NCBI GenBank assembly: GCA_021399445.1
Contig: JAJTUQ010000001.1
Coordinates: 5,208,001 to 5,272,000 of the forward strand
Length of the DNA: 64,000 nt
Reading direction: 5' to 3'
Source: Xylogone sp. PMI_703
Taxonomy: Eukaryota; Ascomycota; Leotiomycetes
In this document: positions 55,961 through 64,000 of the stretch, piece after piece
How the letters are laid out: each line of letters begins with the position of its first letter
Position numbering within the stretch: position 1 is the first letter of the stretch
Translations under genes and position numbers: made by a program
The notes under the pieces: model-generated
The model's input: only the letters and a program-made list of their open reading frames with translations
Told to the model about the DNA's origin: nothing
Database searches by the model: none

Positions 55961-56251
55961 ATGCATCTTCCAATAGTTACTTTCCTCCTCCTCCTCCTCA
56001 TCACACCAATTCTCTCTCGTGCTCGTGCCATAGAACCAGCCACCAAGTCTCCACAGCCACCACCGTGGTACACCCTCTCTCCAGAAGAAGCCATGATGGA
56101 TGATATCAAAGATATCAATGCACTGTTCCCGGATGAAGAACGGCCGCTGCATACGACTGTTTTGATGGGGTTGACGAGAGAGACGGCGGCTGCTAGGGCG
56201 GGGACGGACAGAGAGGGGGAGATGAGGGTGGAGTTGAGGCGAAAGAATTGA
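55961..56251 (+). CDS. Small secreted protein candidate, 96 aa
   Basis: A single short frame. The N-terminus is a convincing signal peptide: MHLPIVTFLLLLLITPILSR, then ARA as a likely cleavage site around residue 23. The mature part is about 73 residues, with PPPWYTLSPEEAMMDDIKDI and a charged C-terminus (DREGEMRVELRRKN). No cysteines are present in the mature part, so it is not a typical disulfide-rich effector. A 134-codon frame on the opposite strand overlaps it but has no signal or domain. Expression evidence would be needed to be sure it is a gene. No family is recognised. Confidence 0.5.
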   Translation: MHLPIVTFLLLLLITPILSRARAIEPATKSPQPPPWYTLSPEEAMMDDIKDINALFPDEERPLHTTVLMGLTRETAAARAGTDREGEMRVELRRKN

Positions 56252-57182
56252 ATTGAAGATGTAGGGATATATTAAAGAACACAGTGGCATGAGAGGGTCG
56301 TATCTAGGAGGGAGGAAAGACGGAACGTATCTTCCTACATTGGAAGATGAGGTTCCATGCGAGCACTAAGTTTATGAGGAGATATACTGAGGGGTATGCG
56401 CCGGGTATGCTTGCAGATTAAAACATCCGGATGATGGCCTGGGAATGGCAGAAGACAGTCGAGTTCGAAGGACTGAAATTGCGGCGTAAGAGAGACAGGA
56501 GCCAGCGATTGTATGTAGGTTTATGGTACGTTGGACTCTTTTGGATATACTAGAGCCTTTCAAACTGGAAGCCTGACTCTATCCTGGAAATCGACATCTT
56601 CACATTTGATTTTATGGAATTAGACACTGCCGCTTTCTACAGACGCTCGAGGCGAAGGACCTAAAGAAAGGAAGCTGGACAATGTGACAGGCTTTCTTCT
56701 GGCCAGGAGAGGTGGTCAGCTGGCTAGTCAGTCTGCTATTCTTCCTTTCCATCGTTGCAATTTTGATACATTTCAAACGCCGAAGCCCTTCCAGAATGGC
56801 CCCAAAACATCACAACTGATACCATCATTTCCATCCTGGCACCATCGGGACTTTGATACTAAGCATCTCGGTTGCCTTGGTTCTAGAACGGTCAAAATTA
56901 GATATGGCTCCAGAAAATGAGATCATTGAATGATTTCAGGCTTTTGGACGAAACTAGTCGTGGCCCTCGTGGTTCATGATATGATCGCTGTCAATCCAGA
57001 ACGGCACATTGGTCAAGAAGCTATAATCTACCGGGACCAATCAGCCCAACATGGTACTAATAGACTCTTCTTCCGGAGCGTTCTATTATTTCAAGTCCGG
57101 TACACCTCAAGCGGCGACGCTACGACTCCCACCGACCTGTGACAAGGCTCATTTCTGACAGGGAACATCTCTTAACAGTCTA
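56252..57182. other. Intergenic region upstream of the gene relic
   Basis: About 930 bp. Two short plus-strand frames (56684-56920 and 56930-57142) could be further remains of the decayed membrane-protein gene to the right, but neither has a clear match. Confidence 0.35.
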
Positions 57183-57669
57183 TTGCCGTGCGAATCGTTT
57201 TTCAATCATGGGAATCTCTCATATTTTCGTCAGCCTAAGTTCAGACCATTTTACAGCTCCATGAACAGCTCGAGAACTGGTTTCCACAATCTTATAGATA
57301 GGACAGCCGACGGTCTAGCGCTAACTATTCGGTCCAATGACCTTCGGGGGATGGTGGCTAGAGCCAAACCATGTTGCAGAACTAGAAAGTCGTTCCCAGG
57401 CATGGCTGATCATACCATTTGCAATGCTTTTCTTAAGCCTGGTCTTCTTGATCGCTATTATGCTCAATGCCAAAGAGAGAAAGGCCCGTCCCTGTAATGA
57501 TGACATGGTGGCGACGATGTCCCACGGGGTCGATTTGAGAGAGCTGAGGACTTACCGACCACTGGATCGAGTTGTCAAGATGGATGATGTCGTTCGGGCA
57601 TCTTTCTATGGAGACACAGGAGAAGTTGTTACTGGTGATGGCAGTCTTGGTGGCCAATATATGAAGTGA
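57183..57669 (+). pseudogene. Probable relic of a large fungal membrane protein (DUF3176-like C-terminus)
   Basis: The last ~110 codons (57337-57669) encode a single hydrophobic helix (AWLIIPFAMLFLSLVFLIAI), then a basic stretch and MSHGVDLRELRTYRPLDRVV. This helix-plus-tail pattern resembles the end of the large DUF3176-type fungal membrane proteins. A second frame just upstream (57183-57336) supplies SSRTGFHNLIDRTADGLALT, which resembles the segment that normally precedes it. The two are in different frames and no clean intron joins them, so a frameshift or decay is the likely explanation. The rest of such a gene (usually over 500 residues) is not found upstream. The family assignment is from general resemblance only. 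Confidence 0.35.
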
Positions 57670-60078
57670 GCTCAGTAGTTTCTTTATAAGGTGCCTCTAT
57701 AGGGGCAGCCTCAACTTATTGAACCTGGTGTTGGAGCTACAAAAGAAGATAGCCAATTGCATGACTATTGATCTATAGCTCTATCAGCATTACCTTTTTA
57801 TCATTATCTTGCAACTAGATCTCGTTCAAATAATCTATAAGAGTTCACAGGGTTCTATATGCTAAAAGGAAAAGGCGAATCGTGTGTTTCTGATATATCT
57901 TGAACCTAGGGCGTAGTAGCGGCATGGACTCTAGTCGGATGATAGGCATTCTAACGTCATTCTTTTGCGTAGATTATACGAGCAAGGCTACCTATTATTT
58001 ATAGAGCATGAGGTGCTACTGCAATACCGGCAGCAAAGCACGTGGATGGATGTAGACATGGGTGCATGTTACAGATAGATAATCTTGGGTGGATGATGAC
58101 TGTTAAGGAGCAGGTACTGTAGTACTAGTAGTATTACACGGATGATAGAGGTGATGAAAGGTGATAAGAGTAGAAAAAGAAAACATGCACAAGCCCCAAT
58201 GAAAGGCATCTCCTTGGTTATGCAGTGAGGTTACTGGGTCTCTTTGAAATGAGTGGATATACCTCCTGCATCCTGCCACTGTACATACAAGTATTGTCCT
58301 TATCAACTGCCTGAAAGCAGCAGCGTATCCACTCTGTTTGTGGTTCTGGAGATAGCTGAAAGCTCCACCCGTTGGGAAAAAGCAAAACCTGTAAGACCTG
58401 CGTCTTGCGCCTTGCACCCAAGACAACAGGCTGGTCTAGAAATGAATCTATTCCAACGATTGCAAAAGGTGAATGAGCTAACCTGTACTCTCCTGAGCAC
58501 TTTCTTTGCTATCGCAGTACAGTATTCTTTCTCAATACCGCACTCGCAACGGATGAAGTCCAAATAAAAGCACGCTTAACTCACCTACCCCCAATCACTC
58601 CCTTCCATTCCTTCCCTATCACTTCTATCCCAATCCCTCATCACCGAGGTCCGCGCGCACCGCAATCGCATCGCATCGCATCTACAAAAAACAAACCACC
58701 ATCACCAAAAGAAAGCGCAACCAAAGAAAACAACAACCACAATATTTTGTTGCACATCGTAAGGCGAAAGTGGGTCCAGCCCCTTCTCCTCACAACATCT
58801 CCATGATCACTGTCTCCATCACGACCGTCTTCCTTGACTGGCTGCCGCATTCTTTTGTTGCACATCGTAGAAAAGTGGGCCAGACGCCATTGGGGGGTTC
58901 AGCAAGCATCAAGCAAGCAAAGGCACCAACCTCTTGCGGCGGCGATGGTGGTGGATTCTTTTTTTGGTGGGCTCGTGGGGAACTTGCAACTCTTGGGGCT
59001 CCTCTCTCTTCTCCTCTACTGTGTACAGTACCCGCTGGGCGATTCTTGGGGGCATGGAGATGGGCCTGGATGGGCTCATGGGCTGGTTTTCCCCGCTATT
59101 TGCCCCCCCAGCTGGGGCGGACTATTACTCGGATTAGCCTCTTGGGTGCTGTGGAGTCGTTGTGAGGAGATTTTGTGGAGACGGGATGGAGGTCATTTGG
59201 GTCTCTCTCTTCTGCCTCTTTACCCTTTCCTGTCTCTTCTCTCTTTGCCCTTTGCCTTGGAAGTTGAGAAGTTTTGGATGATGGCCTGGACTTGCGCCAT
59301 TGGGGGCGGTTGCAGAGGGAGCGCCATTGAGGCTTATCGATTAGACCTCTTCCGACTCGCTGTCGTGGGCGCATGATTACGACAATCAGTACGTGACGGG
59401 TGTTAGTTTACTGTAAGTTAATTACTTACTTCCTTGGGTGGCCAGGGCCACGCCTCTCAGCGCTGCTGCAGTGTTCCTTGATTCGCATGTGCGTGATGAG
59501 ACGTTGGGGATGCGGTTGTTGTACGACCTCAATCCTGCATGTTGCTGTCCTGTGTCTGGCTCATATTACTGCATTGACCGTTCCTGAGAAGGGGCCTCTG
59601 GTCTTGCGGTGAAAGTACTGTGACGGACAATCTGTCCACAGCCTCGTCCAGGCCGACGTCGTGCATTCATACCCGCTTGCTGTGCCTCCTCATCACAGCC
59701 AGATCGTCGAATCCTCGATGGTCGCGTGGGCCCATTGCGCCGCTGGTCAATTGATCTCTCTCTTCCAAATCACAGCGTCCCAACCAGAGTAATAATCCAG
59801 GAATAGATGCGCAAAGTACGTCTCATCACCACTTTGCTCAGAAAAAGAAAAGCCGGCAAAGGCGCATATAATGGATTTGACATCTTCATTGTTAAAACAT
59901 GTGCAAACAGCCTTAGCTCGTCTAATGCGTCTAATATATAACAACCCCCCTCCCCCTCAACTCGTACACTCTATTCCAACTCTTGCGCTGCAAAATCGTC
60001 ACTGTCTCGGTTTGTTTCCGAAGAGAGCCAGACAAACGCATATCCTCCAAATTGCCCCGAATAACGAATCTTCTTCGC
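57670..60078. other. Intergenic region with a direct repeat, no gene recognised
   Basis: About 2.4 kb. A direct repeat occurs at 58744-58779 and 58853-58882, both reading TTTTGTTGCACATCGTA then AAAGTGGG. An ATCGC run is at about 58664-58682. The frame 58834-59376 (180 codons) is rich in Trp, Gly and Leu and looks like chance. Confidence 0.45.
58744..58882. repeat. Direct repeat pair, about 30-36 bp, starts 109 bp apart
   Basis: The units at 58744-58779 and 58853-58882 share TTTTGTTGCACATCGTA, followed, after a short gap in one copy, by AAAGTGGG and CCAG. No gene is associated. Confidence 0.65.
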
Positions 60079-60496
60079 TCACAGCTTCGCCTTCTCCTCG
60101 ACGGTGCCGATCTTGAGCTTCGGGCTGTACTTCTTCAACACGCCCTCGTTGTGGTACTTCCAGAACTGCTTCGACGCATCCTTGCCTGCCACGCGCTTGA
60201 GGATCTTTGCGCCGCCGGGGTGTTCGTCCACGAATTCTAGAGAAACCGGGTTAGCGAGCTTTCCATGGCAAAGCGGTGATGATATCACGAGGGGAGTCTC
60301 GGAGATGCGGAGCGCAGAGCAAAGCGCATACTCAAGATCGTTCCATGAGATCGGAGTAGTAGATGGTGAGTCTAGATTATGACAATGGACCCTTACCTGT
60401 GACGTTGTACACGTTGTTATCGATGATGATGTAGAGGCCGTCCTTGGAATCCTTGTTGTGTGCGGCAACGTCCGCGACGGAGAAAGACTTGGACAT
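60079..60496 (-). CDS. Small cytochrome b5-like heme-binding protein, 85 aa
   Basis: Two exons, 60397-60496 and 60079-60236 (GTAAGG/TCTAG), sum to 86 codons. The protein is a bare cytochrome b5 fold: MSKSFSVADVAAHNKDSKDG, LYIIIDNNVYNVTEFVDEHP, then GG. The first heme ligand is in HPGG (~40-43), the second His in KYHNEGVLKKY (~64). It ends at KIGTVEEKAKL with no C-terminal membrane anchor, unlike ER cytochrome b5 (about 130 aa). Small soluble b5 proteins occur in many fungi; the electron partner is not known from sequence. Confidence 0.93.
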
Positions 60497-61336
60497 CTTG
60501 CAAGTGTACTATCGCTGCGAAGAGACAGAGAGATTTGATTAAAATGCGCTCGCGGCAGGAGGAGAAAGCAAACTCTATATCAATCTAATACCCACTTGCG
60601 AGAGAAAAGGAATGAGGAGTAGGAAAGATGGTCTCATTTACCCCAGGATTTGTGATCGTTTGAGTAATACCGAACTTGTTCGTCAAGTTCTTTGGACCTC
60701 GGCTGCTGATTCAGTCGACAATAGCAGTGCCGTGATTGGCTGATGAGCGTCGGCCGCCTTGATTTTTCGCCGAGGAGCCATTTCCGTTCGAGTCGTCTTC
60801 CATGTCATTGTATGTAAACTTCGGAGAATTGAAAATAGAGGAGGAGGTCTATCTATTCATCCTAAGCGCATCTATAGTATCATCAATTTCTTTTGTATCT
60901 TTATCATTTCATATTGATACACCTCCCAGGGTTTACACGTGCCCATTTGACGGGCCGCAGCTTAATTATCTACACCCCGGCCGTCCGTATACGTGTACTC
61001 ACGGCTTAGTTCGTATTGGCCTACCGTAGCCACGCCAGCATAGCAAAAAAGCTTAAAATGATACACTCGAGAAAACATGTGTGCTCCTATTCTCTGTGCC
61101 TATAGCGTTGTGCCTTAGTACATCATTATCATAGCATTTCTTGCCAATTGGGGGTTTCATACAGTACTCTTAAACACTTCATTCTTTCGTTGAAAAGTTC
61201 TCTCCCGAGATATCCGTGTTGGAGAGAGAGAGAGAGAGCGTGTGTGTCTGGACCCCTTTAATTTTTGGGCAAGCTCGATTTCAGTAGACTTCTGTGCTGT
61301 TTGTGCCACGAGAGAACCCAGAGTCTTCATCAACCA
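60497..61336. other. Divergent intergenic region cytochrome b5 / ceramidase
   Basis: 840 bp holding both promoters. The GA/GT microsatellite is further right, inside an opposite-strand frame at about 61222-61246. No RNA gene recognised. Confidence 0.45.
61222..61246. repeat. GA and GT microsatellite
   Basis: A run of about eight GA units followed by GTGTGTGT, 91 bp before the ceramidase start codon, so probably in its leader or promoter. Confidence 0.7.
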
Positions 61337-62890
61337 TGGCCGGACTATTATCCTGGCCGTACAGAAAACATGCTCACTCGCCGTACTGGGGGGAGATAAA
61401 TTCCGAGTATAAGTAATTGCACATTCACAATCAATCCTTTTCTTTTTCAATATTTCCATTGTGTTCTTTTTTACTGATACGTAATCTTTGTTGGGGTTTG
61501 TAGTTTCTGTGAAGAGGTATGTTTTCATGTTTGTCTTTATGTTTACGCTATTTCATTATGCAGTCAATGACCGTGGGGGATGTACGATATGAGGCAAGAT
61601 TAGTGAAGGGGCTGAGAAGCTAACTAACTCCTGGCTGGGAATATATAGGATTATATCATCACGGAGTACATTGCTGAGGTTGTGAATACTTTTACGAATA
61701 TTGTATACTGTAAGTCTTTTTCTTCTTTGAAATGGCACTTTTAGCCTTGGTCTGTTGATCTCCCTAGAGCGTGTGGATTGGTGCTCTTTGCTCGTGAGAA
61801 TGAAATACTTATATGATTTGCTTATACGATTCTCAGGTTATTATGCCTACCGTGGCATGAAGCTCAATAGTAACCGTCCTGATGCGTTCATGCGGAATCT
61901 CTCTTACCTGGGCCTTGCTACTGTGGGGTTCGGTTCGATTATTTACCATGCTACTCTCAAGTACTATACGCAGTGGTGTAAGTCTTTATATTTTCTTATT
62001 CTTGGTATTGCTGCTTCTTAAATTATGTATAATTTCTGTCCATGGCCTTGCTTTTGGCAATTCTGAGATACCGTTGAGAGCATTTAACTAACCGGAAACA
62101 CCAGTTGATGACCTCTCCATGCTCATCGCAACAGGACTGGTCATGCACCGAGTCTATACGTACGACAAGTCACTCAAGTACACTGTCGTCTACGGCGTGG
62201 TTCTTTCTACGATCATCTCTGCGTTCATTGCCTGGCATTGCATCATGGATGAAACGACTGGGCATTCGATATTCTTCGGTAAGTTTTGACTCTTAGAACC
62301 TCTCTCTTTCAAGACGTATGCTGAAATATCTATTCCTCTCAGCTATCATGATGCTCACTGTGAGCCGGAAAACAAGACGTATGATGGCCGAGAAGATCGA
62401 GGATAAAAAGATCCTGGGCCAGCTTCGAGATATGGCTTTTTGGGGAACCGGTAAACTCATCCCCCTTGTAGTTATAATGAGGTTCCAGTGTGATTACGGG
62501 TGGCTAATGGTAATGAAACAGTCATATTCGTTGCAGGCTTTGCTATCTGGCTCGTGGATAACGGGTACTGTGACCAGCTGACTAGCACAAAACGTGCCAT
62601 TGGGATGCCTTGGTCCTTCATACTGGAGTTCCACGGCTGGTGGCATATTCTTACCGGTATCGGTGGATACGTCCGTAAGTTCCCCACTCATCCGTTGAAA
62701 ATCCGTTTTCATGGGGTAATCTTGGCATGAGCTGAACTAACCGTTATAAATAGTCATTGCTGTGGTGGAATATGTCACTTCTGAAGATGCTGGCAAACCC
62801 CTTGGAAGCAGTTTTGCCTGGCCAGTGGGCTTGATTATTGAAGGTTCTGATCTTGATGCAAAGCCATCTGGTGAAAAGAAGCGCTCATAG
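61337..62890 (+). CDS. Alkaline (phyto/dihydro)ceramidase, YPC1/YDC1 family, 285 aa
   Basis: ER or Golgi membrane enzyme that hydrolyses ceramides to a sphingoid base and fatty acid. Eight exons sum to exactly 286 codons: 61337-61406/7, 61504-61516, 61649-61709, 61837-61977, 62105-62278, 62343-62450, 62522-62674, 62754-62890. Splicing gives MAGLLSWPYRKHAHSPYWGE, the family block DFCEEDYIITEYIAEVVNTF, then GSIIYHATLKYYTQWFDDLS, which carries the Ser, His and Asp of the zinc-dependent active site. Near the end EFHGWWHILTGIGGYV holds the two further His (HxxxH). About seven hydrophobic helices are present. Exon 2 is only 13 nt (encoding FCEE) yet holds part of a conserved motif. The tail ends DAKPSGEKKRS, a basic C-terminus. 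Confidence 0.93.
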
Positions 62891-63289
62891 AGCATATGGA
62901 GTCATCATTGCGATTAAAAGCTTAGAAGGATTAGATATAAGATATACTATTGGCTTTTGGAGAAGTTGATTTGGCAAAATAGACAGAATTTGTTTTGGAT
63001 AAGGGAATTTTGGTAGAGTTAAGGCCTCTAGACTTAGATTATCTTGTCAGATAGGTGTCAATATAATCCATTACGAGCATAAAATATGGGCAAGACGCAC
63101 TTCATGATAATGTCGTCTGGGGTGCTCCAAGTAATCCCCAGGGTGCGCATATCACATAGCGGGGAAACCTCAGCCCGATTACTGTAAGCTTCCATATACG
63201 TCGCAGCCTTGCCGCGCTGAAAGAAAGTCAGAAGAACAACCTCCCAATCCCCGGGACCAAGGTGGGAACTCAAAGCACCGCTGGGAAGA
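62891..63289. other. Intergenic region ceramidase / OMA1
   Basis: 399 bp, AT-rich at the left (ceramidase 3' flank) and more GC-balanced near the OMA1 start. No other feature seen. Confidence 0.5.
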
Positions 63290-64000
63290 ATGTTATCTCG
63301 ACGTCTCCTCCAGTCCTTCAAGCCAAGGAGCATACCTGTCCTTTTCCCACGAGCGACTCCAACAACCGCATTCAGCCGCGTGCCCTCAATCGCAACTCGA
63401 ATACCACGACGATTCAACTCCCAACTCCCGCGCCGCTTCCCACCACCGATCCAGCGTCCCTCACGGCCAATAACCCAATATGATCCCATCCGAGCTCAAA
63501 ATGCCAAACCACTCATCACGGTAGACCAGATTCTCGACGCGGCGCAAAGCCGGTCTTTCAAATGGATAGTTGCCATATCATGCGGCTCTGCGGTGGTGTT
63601 CTATTTTGCCAATCTGGAGGTCGTGCCTGTGTCTGGGAGGAGGAGGTTCAATTGTTACAGCGAGGAGGCAGTAGAGAAAGAAGGCGAGATGATGTACCGG
63701 AAGATCATGCAGGAGTACCAGGGCGCGTTTCTCCCCTCTTGGGATCCCAGGACGAGGATGGTGCGTAGGGTTATGGGGAGGTTGATTCCGGCGAATGATC
63801 TGGAGCATGTAAATTGGGAGGTGCATGTTATTGAATCTCCTAGTAAGTTTTGGCTTTTTGTATCTCTTGGGCGGCAGAGCTGGGTTTGCTGTGTGAATTT
63901 GGTTTTGCTGACATGTTACCTTCCCTAGGAACATTAAACGCCTTCGTAATTCCTGGCGGTAAAGTCTTCGTCTTCACTGGCATTATCCCAATATGCAAAA
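63290..64000 (+). CDS. OMA1: Mitochondrial inner-membrane metalloprotease OMA1, 5' part
   Basis: Stress-activated M48-family protease that cleaves misfolded inner-membrane proteins and dynamin-type fusion factors. Exon 1 is 63290-63842 and exon 2 starts at 63929 (GTAAGT/CCCTAG) and runs off the window. The N-terminus (MLSRRLLQSFKPRSIPVLFP, continuing Arg/Ser-rich) is a clear mitochondrial presequence. One hydrophobic segment, WIVAISCGSAVVFYFANLE (~92-110), anchors the protein. VPVSGRRRFNCYSEEAVEKE, NWEVHVIESPRTLNAFVIPG and GKVFVFTGIIPIC then match the start of the peptidase domain. The catalytic HExxH helix would lie beyond the window end. ATG 63290 is the first in frame and gives the presequence. 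Confidence 0.93.

Noticed and set aside
58834..59376. 180-codon plus-strand frame rich in Trp, Leu and Gly
   Set aside because: Composition unlike real proteins, no membrane-protein pattern that holds, competing frames present.
1..64000. CRISPR arrays, intact transposons, 5S rRNA genes, biosynthetic clusters
   Set aside because: Looked for regular spaced repeats, transposase or reverse transcriptase motifs, the 5S start sequence, and PKS/NRPS domains; none seen.

Overview
The window is nuclear DNA of a filamentous ascomycete (Pezizomycotina). The gene set, short GT-AG introns with ACTAAC-like branch sites, and a fungal quinate-repressor homologue all point there. A leotiomycete relative is my best guess, but it is an inference from general resemblance. 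Coding regions are well conserved; exon borders were set by reading splice sites and checking that exon lengths sum to whole codons.

Layout. 1-6.8 kb: one gene on the minus strand, a qutR/qa-1S-like quinate repressor, in GTAC-rich intergenic DNA. 6.8-11.7 kb: a complete kinesin-3 (UncA/Unc104) gene, minus strand. 13.7-14.9 kb: a nine-exon zinc-knuckle (GIS2/CNBP) gene. 15.9-18.0 kb: an MFS transporter. 18.5-32.6 kb is gene-dense: SAE2/CtIP, a CDC50-family flippase subunit, the FACT subunit SPT16, the splicing factor PRP6/Prp1 (divergent from SPT16), and a coiled-coil protein. 33.4-37.3 kb: ribosomal proteins eL30 and uL16, then a GXWXG/DUF4334 protein. 38.9-46.0 kb: two large conserved-looking fungal proteins of unknown function. 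46-52.5 kb is gene-poor, with only a 63-aa single-pass membrane protein recognised. 52.5-53.7 kb: a KpsF/GutQ-like SIS sugar-phosphate isomerase homologue. 54.9-55.0 kb: a tRNA-Leu(UAA) gene. 56-64 kb: a small secreted protein, a gene relic, a small cytochrome b5, an alkaline ceramidase, and the 5' part of OMA1, cut by the window end.

Most genes are housekeeping (DNA repair, chromatin, splicing, translation, membrane lipid asymmetry, sphingolipid turnover, mitochondrial quality control) and do not form a pathway cluster. I see no secondary-metabolite cluster, CRISPR array or intact transposon.

The most unusual signal is in the tRNA gene. Besides a short canonical-position intron next to the anticodon, it carries a 52-bp insert between residues 26 and 27. 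That insert has the complete signature of a fungal spliceosomal intron: GTTAGT at the 5' end, TACTAAC, then TTATAG 12 nt downstream. Only removing it restores a standard tRNA-Leu(UAA) cloverleaf.
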